Assembly: GCA_025353585.1 (NCBI GenBank)
Contig: JANXOM010000217.1
Coordinates: 1 to 36,875 of the forward strand
Length of the DNA stretch: 36,875 bases
From: Deltaproteobacteria bacterium
GTDB lineage: Bacteria; Myxococcota_A; Polyangia; Haliangiales; Haliangiaceae
Direction: 5' to 3'
Shown: piece by piece, positions 27,540 through 36,875 of the stretch
Layout of the letters: each line of letters begins with the position of its first letter
Position numbering within the stretch: position 1 is the stretch's first letter
Translations under genes and position numbers: made by a program
The notes under the pieces: model-generated
The model's input: the letters and a program-made list of their open reading frames with translations, nothing else
Told to the model about the DNA's origin: nothing
Database searches by the model: none

Positions 27540-28442
27540 CTACAGCACGGGTCGGAACGGCACCGGCGTCGCGATCAGGCAGAAGATCACGAGCATCACG
27601 ATCGCGCGGCGGCGGCGCGATGCGTCGAGCGGCTCGTCGGAGACGGCGGGGTGGTACTCGCCAGCCTGCCGCCGCATGTACGCCAGCATCAGGGCCCACA
27701 TGCACCACGGGATCGCGCCGTACTTCGCGTAGGACAGGGCGTCGCCGAGCTCCTTGCCCGCGGACAGCGCCGTCGCGAGCATGAAGCCGCCGACGGTCAG
27801 CCCGACGGCCAGGAGCGCGATGTGGAGCCGGCCCGAGAGCGTCTCGTGCCGCTGGCCGAGCGCCGCGCGCGCGATGTGGCCGCCGTCGAGCTGGCCGATC
27901 GGCATGAGGTTGATCATCGTGACGAGGAGACCGACCCAGCCCGCGAGCGCCATCGGGTGGAGCTGGACGTCGACGTTATCGCCGGGGAGCCAGCGGCCGA
28001 AGATCGCGAGCTTGATGAGGACGTAGAGGACCGACGGCCCCTCGATGAAGCCGTCGGGTGTGGGCGGGCCGACATCGGAGAGCAGGAGGCCGATGACGAG
28101 CAGCGGGATCGCGACGACGAGGCCGGCGATCGGGCCCGACGCGCCGACGTCGAACAGCACGTTGCGGTCGCGGATCGTGGTCCGCATCTTGATCACGGCG
28201 CCGAGCGTGCCGAGGGAGATGTAAGGCGGCAGCGGGATGAAGTACGGCAGCGATACGTCGACGCCGCGCCGGCGCCCGACCAGGTAGTGCCCGAGCTCGT
28301 GACACAGGAGGATGCCCATGAGCGTGGCCGCGAAGTACGGGCCGCCATAGAGGCCAGTCGTGATGCAGCAGGCGATGAAGAGCCCGCCGTGGATCAGCGC
28401 ATCGCGGGCCGTGAGCGGCTGCGGCGCGGGTTGGTCGTCCAC
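27540..28442 (-). CDS. M50-family site-2-type membrane metalloprotease
   Basis: This is a 300-residue polytopic protein starting at GTG 28442. The zinc motif HELGH is at 48-52, in the second membrane segment (LMGILLCHELGHYLV). The third ligand is in NLMPIGQLDGGH (178-189, Asp186). PLPPYISLGTLGAVIKM and LFDVGASGPIAGLVV are family hallmarks. Hydrophobic segments continue to the C-terminus, ending with VMLVIFCLIATPVPF. There is no PDZ or CBS domain. Site-2 proteases cut membrane-embedded substrates such as anti-sigma factors. None is adjacent, although the next gene encodes a single-pass zinc-ribbon protein that could be a substrate. It leads the eleven-gene minus-strand group. Confidence 0.93.
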   Translation of the reverse strand: MDDQPAPQPLTARDALIHGGLFIACCITTGLYGGPYFAATLMGILLCHELGHYLVGRRRGVDVSLPYFIPLPPYISLGTLGAVIKMRTTIRDRNVLFDVGASGPIAGLVVAIPLLVIGLLLSDVGPPTPDGFIEGPSVLYVLIKLAIFGRWLPGDNVDVQLHPMALAGWVGLLVTMINLMPIGQLDGGHIARAALGQRHETLSGRLHIALLAVGLTVGGFMLATALSAGKELGDALSYAKYGAIPWCMWALMLAYMRRQAGEYHPAVSDEPLDASRRRRAIVMLVIFCLIATPVPFRPVL

Positions 28443-28512
28443 GCCGAGAGCCTAGCGCGAACATCGCGAGCGCGGCGAACGGCGACCACCGTGCTGGTGT
28501 AGGCTGCGCGCG

Positions 28513-28848
28513 ATGCCACCGGCCTTCGTCGAGTTCGATCTCGGGTTCTTCCCGCTGATGTGGATCCTGTATCTGGTCACGCCGTCGCTTTCGATCAACG
28601 GCATCGTCAACCGGCTGCCGTGGGGCAAGCACCCGATGCAGCTGCCGCCGGGTCGCTACATGTTCCAGGCCTGGTACCCGTACCTGTTTTCGTCCCAGAC
28701 CTCGATGGGCCAGCTCATGATCGATCTGATGCCGGGCGCGAGCTACAAGATCAAGTACCGGCCGGCGTGGCTCGTGTTCCTCGGCGGATCCATGACGCTG
28801 ACCGAGCAGCCGCTCCTGCCGCAAGCCACCGCGCTCCCCCCGCAGTAA
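28513..28848 (+). CDS. Small beta-rich protein, unknown function
   Basis: This 111-residue protein starts at ATG 28513 and diverges from the M50 protease gene (70 bases between starts). Residues 10-25 are hydrophobic (LGFFPLMWILYLVTPS) and could be membrane-associated. The rest looks like a short beta domain: INGIVNRLPWG, MQLPPGRYMFQAWYPYLF, MIDLMPGASYKIKYRPAW, VFLGGSMTL. This alternation of a Pro-Pro-Gly-Arg turn, an aromatic strand and a second Pro-Gly turn resembles small domains seen in actinobacterial and myxobacterial proteins that convert a small peptide or lipid interaction; it is not a recognised enzyme. The codon pattern is in line with real coding. Confidence 0.65.
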   Translation: MPPAFVEFDLGFFPLMWILYLVTPSLSINGIVNRLPWGKHPMQLPPGRYMFQAWYPYLFSSQTSMGQLMIDLMPGASYKIKYRPAWLVFLGGSMTLTEQPLLPQATALPPQ

Positions 28849-28927
28849 GTACCGGCTCGCGACCTCAGCCTCGGCGGGCTTTGCGACTCTGCGGTGAGCG
28901 TCGCGCACGCGCTCCACCCCCGCGAAG

Positions 28928-30484
28928 CTACGGCGCCACGACGAGGTCGCTGCCCTGCACCTCGAGCACGGTCGCCTCGCGCCCCAGCTCGCCATCGACG
29001 CCGATCGCGGCCGGACCGCACGCGCCGTCGTCGAGCCGGGCGTGCGCGAGGGCGGCCCGGAGCGCTCCGCGCGGATCGGGCGCCATCGCGATCGTCGCGC
29101 GCACCTGCGCGACGAGGGTCGCGGCGTCGTAGGCCTCGGCCGCCACGCTGCTCGCGGCGCGCCCCGTGCGGCCCTGGAAGGCGGCCGCGAACTGCTGGGC
29201 GGCGTCCGCCCCCTGCTCCGCCGCCCACGTGTCGACGATCAGCGCGCCCTGCACCGCGTCGCCGCCGCGGATCGGCAAGCTCGGGTGATGCCAGCCCGCG
29301 CCACCGACGAGCTGCACGACCTGCGGCATGTGCCCGCCGTGCTTGCGCTGGAGGATCCGGAGGTCCGGGAACTCGGTCGTGCGCAGCTCGACGTTGTAGT
29401 AGGGCAAGAACGCGGCGACGAGGGCGGCGCGGTCATAGCGGTCGGGGATGTAGAGGAGCGAGTACGGGATGTCGGGCGAGAACGTCGACCACGCCTTCTT
29501 GCCGCCGTGCGCGAGGTGGCCAGCGAGCCGCGGGTTTGTCGCCGGGACGAGGTTCAGGAACTTCTTGAGATCGGGCTCGAGGTCGCCGCCAGTGGGGTCG
29601 TAGGTCCCCTGCCCGGTGACGGCGAGGCCGAGCGTGGTGGCCTCGGCCACGAACGCGTCCGCCGCCTCCTGCCCGACGTCGTCGCGCGGCGCGAAGACCG
29701 CGACGGTCGGGAAGTTGTCGGCGAGCGCCATGCGGGCGACGGCGCGCGCCTCGTCACCGGGAGAGCTCGCGAGGCGGAAGACGCCGGCGGCCGGGCTCGC
29801 GCCGTCATCGGGCGCGAGGAGCGCGATCGGCAGGCCGCGCAGGGAGGCCGCGCGGGCGGCCGCGATCGCCTCGCGCGTGCCGGCGGGGCCGAGGATGCCG
29901 ATGGCGCCGCGCGCGGAGGCCTGCTCCACGGCGGCGGCCGCGCCGTCGGGCTCGCCGTGGGTGTCGAGGAAGAGCCAGCTCGTGCCCTCGTGCGGGGCGA
30001 GCTCGATCGCGGCGCGCAGCTCGGAGCCGATCGCGGCGAAGCGGCCGGACAGCGGCAGGAGCACGGCGATCATGGACGGCGAGACGGGCGGGGCGACGAG
30101 CTCGCGTCCGAGCGCGGCGGCGGCCGTCGCGACGGCGGTGGCATCGGCCGCGGTCGCGGTGCGGGCGAGGAGCGCGCGGGCCTCGGCGTCGTCGCCGCGG
30201 TGGTGCGCGAGCCGGGCCGCGCGGAGGGCGAGCCTGCCGGCGGGCGCGCTGTCACCGAGCGTCGCGAGGGCGGCGCCGAGCTGCTCGGCGGTCAGAGCAT
30301 CGGGGTGCGCGAGGTCAGCGGTCACCGGGCCCGCGCTCGGCGGCGGGCTCGAACGGGTCTCGTGCCGGACCGCCCCGTGCGAGTCGCGCTCCTGCCAGCC
30401 GGCCGCGCCGGGGTGCGCGCAGGCCCCGAGTGCCCCGAGTGCCCCGAGCGCCCCGAGCGCCCCGAGCGCCCGCGCCCTAGTCAT
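28928..30484 (-). CDS. LpoA-like periplasmic-binding lipoprotein
   Basis: This 518-residue lipoprotein overlaps the dnaJ stop by 8 bases. The signal peptide is MTRAR plus five ALG triplets plus AC, giving lipobox LGAC (Cys22). An N-terminal helical (TPR-like) part covers about 60-130. A type I periplasmic-binding-protein fold covers about 137-505, with IAVLLPLSGRFAAIGSELR, GAIGILGPAGTREAIAAARAA, LPIALLAPDD, FRLASSPGDEARAVA and AFAPRDDVGQEAADAF. This layout matches the penicillin-binding-protein activator LpoA and ABC branched-amino-acid binding proteins. A role in peptidoglycan control is possible. Placement behind dnaJ suggests co-transcription with the heat-shock group, which would make it an envelope-stress related gene; this is inference. 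Confidence 0.85.
   Translation of the reverse strand: MTRARALGALGALGALGALGACAHPGAAGWQERDSHGAVRHETRSSPPPSAGPVTADLAHPDALTAEQLGAALATLGDSAPAGRLALRAARLAHHRGDDAEARALLARTATAADATAVATAAAALGRELVAPPVSPSMIAVLLPLSGRFAAIGSELRAAIELAPHEGTSWLFLDTHGEPDGAAAAVEQASARGAIGILGPAGTREAIAAARAASLRGLPIALLAPDDGASPAAGVFRLASSPGDEARAVARMALADNFPTVAVFAPRDDVGQEAADAFVAEATTLGLAVTGQGTYDPTGGDLEPDLKKFLNLVPATNPRLAGHLAHGGKKAWSTFSPDIPYSLLYIPDRYDRAALVAAFLPYYNVELRTTEFPDLRILQRKHGGHMPQVVQLVGGAGWHHPSLPIRGGDAVQGALIVDTWAAEQGADAAQQFAAAFQGRTGRAASSVAAEAYDAATLVAQVRATIAMAPDPRGALRAALAHARLDDGACGPAAIGVDGELGREATVLEVQGSDLVVAP
30424..30468 (-). repeat. Five 9-bp tandem repeats in a signal peptide
   Basis: CCCCGAGTG or CCCCGAGCG on the plus strand occurs five times in a row, encoding ALG five times in the hydrophobic core of the lipoprotein signal peptide. 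Units differ by one base only. Slippage would add or remove three residues without changing frame. Confidence 0.9.
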
Positions 30485-31379
30485 CCAGCAGCGACCGCAC
30501 GCGGTCCAGCAGCCGCTGCGGCCGCGGCGCCGCGCCCTCGCGCGTCTCGCCGCTCGCGCGCGCCAGCTCCTCGATCAGCGCGCGCTGCTTCGCGCTGAGC
30601 TCCGTCGGGATCTCGACCTGCACCGTCACCAGGTGATCGCCGCGCGGCGCCTGCTTGCCCGCGGCCTGCGGCACGCCACGCCCGCGGAGGCGGAACACCC
30701 GGCCGGGCTGCGTGCCCTCGGGGACACGCATCTTCACCGGCCCGTCGAGCGTGACCACGTCGATCACCGCGCCGAGCGCCGCCTGCGCGAACGTGAGCCT
30801 CGCGTCGCCGCGGACGTCGAAGCCCTCGCGCCGGAACCCGCCGTGCTCCGCCACGCGCACGATGACGCGGAGGTCGCCGGCCGGCGCGCCGCCCTTGCCG
30901 CGCTCGCCCTCGCCGCGGACGATCTTCTCCGTCCCCGTGATCGCGCCGGGCGCCACCACCACCGTCACCGACCGTGGCCGCCCCGTCGCGGGGTCGCGGA
31001 CCTCGATCGTCTTGCTCGCGCCGAACGCGGCCTCCTCGAACGACAGCTCCAGCGTGTAGCGCACGTCGCCGCCGCGCTGCTTGCCCCGGCGCCGGCGCAG
31101 CACGTCGTTGATCATGTCCTGGGCCGCGTCGACCACTGCGCCGAGCCCGCTGCTCGTGTCGTCGGCGTGCCCCCAGCGGTCGTAGCGCTGGCGGCTATCG
31201 CGCACGGACAGCACGGCGTACGCCTCGTTGATCTCGCGGAAGCGCTCGCCGCCGTCGGCCGGGTTCATGTCCGGGTGGTGCTGTCGCGCCAGCTCGCGAA
31301 ACGCGCGCTTGAGCTCGGCGTCCTGCGCGTCTTTCGGCACGCCGAGGATCGCGTAGTAGTCGCGCTTGCGCTTGGCCAC
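30477..31379 (-). CDS. DnaJ-family co-chaperone without zinc finger
   Basis: This 300-residue protein starts at GTG 31379, 27 bases after dnaK. The J domain is at about 7-68 with HPD at 35-37 (RQHHPDMNP). The Gly/Phe region is minimal and there are no CxxCxGxG repeats, so it is a type B (CbpA-like) J protein. The two C-terminal substrate domains are at about 103-265 (GGDVRYTLELSFEEAAFG, VVVAPGAITGTEKIVRGEG, LRVIVRVAEHGGFRREG). It stimulates the ATPase of the adjacent DnaK. A classic zinc-finger DnaJ is usual in this gene position, so its replacement by a CbpA-type protein is notable. A canonical DnaJ may be elsewhere. Confidence 0.92.
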   Translation of the reverse strand: MAKRKRDYYAILGVPKDAQDAELKRAFRELARQHHPDMNPADGGERFREINEAYAVLSVRDSRQRYDRWGHADDTSSGLGAVVDAAQDMINDVLRRRRGKQRGGDVRYTLELSFEEAAFGASKTIEVRDPATGRPRSVTVVVAPGAITGTEKIVRGEGERGKGGAPAGDLRVIVRVAEHGGFRREGFDVRGDARLTFAQAALGAVIDVVTLDGPVKMRVPEGTQPGRVFRLRGRGVPQAAGKQAPRGDHLVTVQVEIPTELSAKQRALIEELARASGETREGAAPRPQRLLDRVRSLLDD

Positions 31380-31406
31380 CTGGGTACCCTAGCCCGAAAG
31401 CGGCAG

Positions 31407-33871
<2,465 letters not shown>

Positions 33872-33929
33872 GTCGAGGCCACATTACCCACGAACGGGCC
33901 GCCAGACCACCCTTGGGCCCGGCGTTAGC

Positions 33930-34961
33930 TCAAGTTCCGCCGAGCTCGGCCAGGAGCTTCGTCACCGTCTCGGCCGTCACGTCCACCACCGACATCACCT
34001 TGCCGTAGTTCATGCGCATCGGGCCGATGACAGCGAGGGCGCCGATCGGCTGCTCGTCCGGACCGTACGGCATCGCCACGACGGAGCTACCGACGAGCGC
34101 GGACAGGGCGGTCTCGGCGCCGAGGAAGACCTGGAGGCCCTCCGCGCCGCGGGTGCGGTCGAGGAGGCGGACCAGCGTCTCCTTGTCCTCGAGGGCGCGC
34201 AGCAGGTCGCGCAGGCGGTCCGTCGCCAGCTCGGCGCCGGCGAGGTTCGACTGGCCCGAGACGAGGACGGGCGCGGCGCGCTCGGGCGTCGAGACGAACA
34301 CGGCGTGGCCGAGGCGCAGCGCGGCCGAGATCGCGTCGTCGTAGCGGTTCTTGTCGTCGCCCATCTCGCGGAGCACGCGCTCGCGGACCTCGTCGAGGGT
34401 CATGCCGACGAGGAGCTGGTTCAGGTAGTTGTGGATGCGGTCGAGGCTGGTGACCGAGACGTCGTCGATGACGAGCCGGTTCTCGATGCGGCCGTCGCTG
34501 GTGACGAGGACGGCGATGAGCTTGCCGTCGCGCCCGAGGGGGATGAACTCGATGCGATCGAGTCGCTGCTGGTCGGGATCCGGCGCGAGGATCACGGCCG
34601 CGTGCTGCGTGAGATCGGAGAGCATCCGCGACGCGCGGTGCACGACCTCGTCCGGCGTGGTCGCCGTGACGCGCTCGCGGATCTCTTCTTTCTCGCGCGG
34701 GGTCAGGCCGCGGACCTTGAGGAGCGAGTCGATGAAGAAGCGCAGGCCCGATGGCGTCGGCACCCGGCCGGCGGAGGTGTGGCGCTGCTCGAGCATGCCC
34801 AGCTCCTCGAGATCCGCCATCACGTTGCGCACGGTCGCCGGTGAGAGGCCGAGGTCGTGGCGGCGCGTGACCGTCCGCGAGCCGACCGCTTCTCCGCCCT
34901 GGAGATATTCGGACACGACCGCGTGCAAGATCCTCTGGGCGCGTCTGGACAGGTCGGACAT
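33930..34961 (-). CDS. hrcA: HrcA heat-shock repressor
   Basis: This 343-residue protein starts at ATG 34961. The N-terminal winged helix (about 1-75) has [26 protein letters not shown] and [19 protein letters not shown]. The GAF-like core and insertion domain follow, with [11 protein letters not shown] and a dimerisation part to the end, where [29 protein letters not shown] matches the HrcA C-terminus. HrcA binds CIRCE (TTAGCACTC-N9-GAGTGCTAA) and needs GroEL for activity. I see no CIRCE in the intergenic spaces of this cluster (33872-33929, 34962-34981 or 31380-31406), so its target may be elsewhere, inside hemW or the desulfurase gene, or in a divergent form. Confidence 0.96.
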   Translation of the reverse strand: MSDLSRRAQRILHAVVSEYLQGGEAVGSRTVTRRHDLGLSPATVRNVMADLEELGMLEQRHTSAGRVPTPSGLRFFIDSLLKVRGLTPREKEEIRERVTATTPDEVVHRASRMLSDLTQHAAVILAPDPDQQRLDRIEFIPLGRDGKLIAVLVTSDGRIENRLVIDDVSVTSLDRIHNYLNQLLVGMTLDEVRERVLREMGDDKNRYDDAISAALRLGHAVFVSTPERAAPVLVSGQSNLAGAELATDRLRDLLRALEDKETLVRLLDRTRGAEGLQVFLGAETALSALVGSSVVAMPYGPDEQPIGALAVIGPMRMNYGKVMSVVDVTAETVTKLLAELGGT

Positions 34962-34981
34962 GGATAATGGAGCGGGGGAGC

Positions 34982-36145
34982 TTACCGCCAGCTTTGCACG
35001 ATGCGGGCGGCGATCCGATCAGCGAATAGAAAGCCGCGCAGTGTCGGGCAGATCCGGCCGTCTTGCCGGGTCGCCAGGCCCTCGGCGACGGCCTCGTCCG
35101 CCACCCCGGGGGCGCCGGCGAGCTCGGCCTCGGTGACGCCCTGCAGGGTCCGCATGCCCAGCCAGGCACGGTCGGCGGCCATCTCGGAGGCCGGGATCTG
35201 CTGCGGCGGCTCGGCCGGCGTGCCGGGCGCGGCGAGGTACTCGGTCGCGCGGCGCGGGTTCGTGGCGCGCTCGCCGTCGCCGGTCTCGGGATCGAGCCAG
35301 AGCGAGGCGGCGCCGACGCCGAGGCCGAGGAACGGCGCCCCCTGCCAGTAGAGGCTGTTATGGACGGCGCGCGCGCCCGGCTTCGCGTAGCTGCTGATCT
35401 CGTAGTGCTCGAAGCCGGCGGTGGCGAGCGCGTCGTGGGTGGCGGTGTAGAGGCGCGCGAGCGCGTCGTCGTCGAGGGGGACGAGCGTACCGGCGCGCGC
35501 GCGGGCGCCGAAGGCGGTGCGATCCTCGATGGTGAGCTCGTAGACCGACAGGTGATCGAGGCCGGTGGCCACGATCGCGGGGATCCAGGCGGGCGCCGTC
35601 TCCCCGTTCGTGCGCGCGAGGCTGCCGGGCGCGCCGACGGGCGTGCCGAGGATGAAGTCCGCGCTGACGCGGAACCCGCCGTGCGCGACGGCGCGCGCGA
35701 TCGCGGCGGGGCCGTCACCGAACCGATGGTCGCGGCCGAGGATGACGAGTTCGCCCTGGGCGAGAGACTGGACGCCGATGGACAGGCGCGTGACGCCGGC
35801 CGCGCGCCAGGCGTCGAGGTTCGCCGGCGTGCAGTCGGTGGGGTTCGCCTCGAGGGTGATCTCGAGGTCGACGGCGCGCGCGGCGAAGCGCGTGGCGACG
35901 GCGGTGATCGCGGCCGCGATGCAGCGGGTGTCCCAGAGCGACGGGGTGCCGCCGCCAACGTAGATCGAGACGAGCGCGCCCGCGGCGTCGAAGCGCGGCG
36001 CGCGGAGGGCCAGCTCGGCCTCGATGGCGGCCAGATAGGCGGCGTGGGGAGGCTCGCCGGTCTCGACCGCGAAGTCACAGTACGGACAGCGCTTGCGGCA
36101 CCAGGGGAAATGAAGGTAGACGCCGAGGACCGCGATGACGCCAAT
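34982..36145 (-). CDS. hemW: HemW-like radical SAM heme chaperone, start codon non-canonical
   Basis: Reading the minus strand in one frame gives a complete Hem[17 protein letters not shown] with the CxxxCxxC iron-sulfur motif, [10 protein letters not shown] (SAM binding), [13 protein letters not shown], the family segment [20 protein letters not shown], and the HemW C-terminus to SWR at 34982. The CxxxCxxC Cys lie about 12-19 residues from the frame's upstream stop (TAG 36146-36148). Between that stop and the motif there is no ATG, GTG or TTG in frame; the candidates are ATT (36145) or ATC (36136). The first canonical in-frame start is GTG 35572, which would remove the iron-sulfur motif. HemW transfers heme, and in Firmicutes its gene also lies beside hrcA. 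Coordinates here assume ATT 36145. A one-base sequencing error is possible. Confidence 0.85.
   Translation of the reverse strand: MGVIAVLGVYLHFPWCRKRCPYCDFAVETGEPPHAAYLAAIEAELALRAPRFDAAGALVSIYVGGGTPSLWDTRCIAAAITAVATRFAARAVDLEITLEANPTDCTPANLDAWRAAGVTRLSIGVQSLAQGELVILGRDHRFGDGPAAIARAVAHGGFRVSADFILGTPVGAPGSLARTNGETAPAWIPAIVATGLDHLSVYELTIEDRTAFGARARAGTLVPLDDDALARLYTATHDALATAGFEHYEISSYAKPGARAVHNSLYWQGAPFLGLGVGAASLWLDPETGDGERATNPRRATEYLAAPGTPAEPPQQIPASEMAADRAWLGMRTLQGVTEAELAGAPGVADEAVAEGLATRQDGRICPTLRGFLFADRIAARIVQSWR
36125..36129 (+). promoter_or_regulatory. Ribosome binding site of the desulfurase gene
   Basis: GAGGA lies 5 bases before ATG 36135. It lies inside the coding sequence of hemW on the other strand, which confirms that both genes use this short segment. 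Confidence 0.7.
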
Positions 36146-36875
36146 CTACCTCGACAACGCCGCTTCCACCCGCATCTCCGACGACGTGCTCGCGCTCATG
36201 ACCGAGGTGATGCGGACGGCGTGGGGCAATCCGAGCTCCGCGCACCCGCAGGGGGCCTCCTCGCGCGGGTTCATCGCGGCGGGGCGGGATCGGCTGGTCG
36301 CGGCGCTGGGCGGCGCGGGCGAGGTGGTGTTCACGTCGGGCTGCAGCGAGGCGAACGCGCTCGCGGTGCTCGGCGCGGCGCGGACGCACGCCGGCGCCGT
36401 CGTGATCTCGACGTTCGAGCATCCGGCGGTGTGGACGCTGGCGGACCAGCTCGAGCTGGAGGGCCGCGAGGTGCGCCGGGTGGCGCCGGGGCGCGATGGC
36501 GTGCTCGATCCGGAGACCGTGGCGACGGCGGCCGAGGGCGCGGGCGTGATCTCCATCGTGATGGTGCAGAACGAGATCGGCGTGGTGCAGCCGATCGCGG
36601 CGATCGTCGCCGCGGTGCGGGTCCGCGCGCCCGGGGCCCACGTGCACCTCGACGCCGCGCAGGCGTTCGGCAAGATCGCGATCGACGCGGGCGCCCTCGG
36701 CGCGGACAGCATCGCGATCGCGGGGCACAAGCTGCACGCGCCGAAAGGCGTCGGCGCGCTGTGGCTGCGAACGGGCGCGTCGATCGCTCCGTTGTGGACC
36801 GGCGGCGGGCAGCAAGGCGGGCGGCGGGGCGGGACCCAGGACGCGCCGGCCGCGGCCGCGCTCGGGCTCGCGGCG
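36135..36875 (+). CDS. Cysteine desulfurase (NifS/IscS family), 3' truncated by the window
   Basis: The frame is open from ATG 36135 to the last base, giving 247 residues. It begins [17 protein letters not shown], the usual NifS/IscS opening. PLP-enzyme residues are all visible: His96 (FEHPAV), Asn146 (QNEIG), Asp173 and Gln176 (LDAAQAFGK), and the PLP Lys199 (AGHKLHAPKG). GGGQQGGRRGGTQD (223-236) is the family loop. The catalytic Cys and C-terminal domain lie beyond the window. It removes sulfur from cysteine for iron-sulfur cluster assembly or tRNA thiolation. HemW, encoded head-to-head, needs a [4Fe-4S] cluster, so the pair may be functionally linked. The GAGGA site supports the start. Confidence 0.93.
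   Translation, partial: MTPIYLDNAASTRISDDVLALMTEVMRTAWGNPSSAHPQGASSRGFIAAGRDRLVAALGGAGEVVFTSGCSEANALAVLGAARTHAGAVVISTFEHPAVWTLADQLELEGREVRRVAPGRDGVLDPETVATAAEGAGVISIVMVQNEIGVVQPIAAIVAAVRVRAPGAHVHLDAAQAFGKIAIDAGALGADSIAIAGHKLHAPKGVGALWLRTGASIAPLWTGGGQQGGRRGGTQDAPAAAALGLAA

Noticed and set aside
30424..30468. Possible CRISPR-like or minisatellite array
   Set aside because: The 9-bp units are contiguous, without spacers, and encode a signal peptide core, so not CRISPR.
33872..33929. CIRCE operator in the grpE-hrcA gap
   Set aside because: No TTAGCACTC or GAGTGCTAA half is present, only a partial GTTAGCTC, so it is not called.
34087..36144. A minus-strand open frame of 685 codons starting at TTG 36144
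   Set aside because: Its product is Ser/Arg/Pro-rich, out of frame with both HemW and HrcA, and has no motif. The HemW frame is one base off and carries all family motifs.

Overview
The window is very GC-rich and almost fully coding; no stretch longer than about 150 bases lacks a gene. The gene set points to the Myxococcota (former deltaproteobacterial myxobacteria). This is an inference from a PilR/PilA type IV pilus locus with a sigma-54 promoter, a eukaryotic-like Ser/Thr kinase with PEGA-type repeats, an MglA-family GTPase, several soluble hybrid-type histidine kinases, and many lipoproteins with no family I recognise. I see no rRNA, tRNA, CRISPR array, transposase, integrase or phage gene.

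Left part (1-5844): the C-terminal end of pilR runs into the window. It is followed by a 17-bp palindrome, a textbook -24/-12 sigma-54 promoter and two tandem, 84% identical PilA-type pilins separated by a UUCG-capped hairpin. Next come a TMTC-like multi-pass protein with TPRs (+), a ZomB/AftB-like GT-C membrane protein (-) and a TPR-like membrane-anchored protein (+). This could be a pilus assembly and modification neighbourhood.

Middle-left (5867-16156), mostly minus strand: a 946-residue PEGA Ser/Thr kinase, a MacB-type ABC ATPase and permease pair (with a Ser-Gly linker in the permease), a 482-residue lipoprotein, a divergent small Gly-rich protein (+), a two-module lipoprotein, a 621-residue lipoprotein carrying a (Gly-Ser)20 linker, and a 99-residue unknown.

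Centre (16269-28442): eleven minus-strand genes with gaps of 52 bp or less and several 4-bp stop/start overlaps, so probably one long transcription unit or a few nested ones. In transcription order they are an M50 membrane protease, a zinc-ribbon membrane protein, an MglA-like GTPase, a histidine kinase, two CNNM/CorC-type transporters, LarB, LarC, an NTF2/SnoaL-like protein, a HisKA protein that lacks an ATPase domain, and a complete GAF-PAS histidine kinase.

Right part (28513-36875): a small plus-strand protein, then a minus-strand heat-shock cluster in transcription order hemW-hrcA-grpE-dnaK-dnaJ followed by an LpoA-like periplasmic-binding lipoprotein. This gene order is better known from Firmicutes. 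hemW has no ATG, GTG or TTG start in its frame and lies head-to-head, overlapping the start of a plus-strand cysteine desulfurase gene that runs off the window end.
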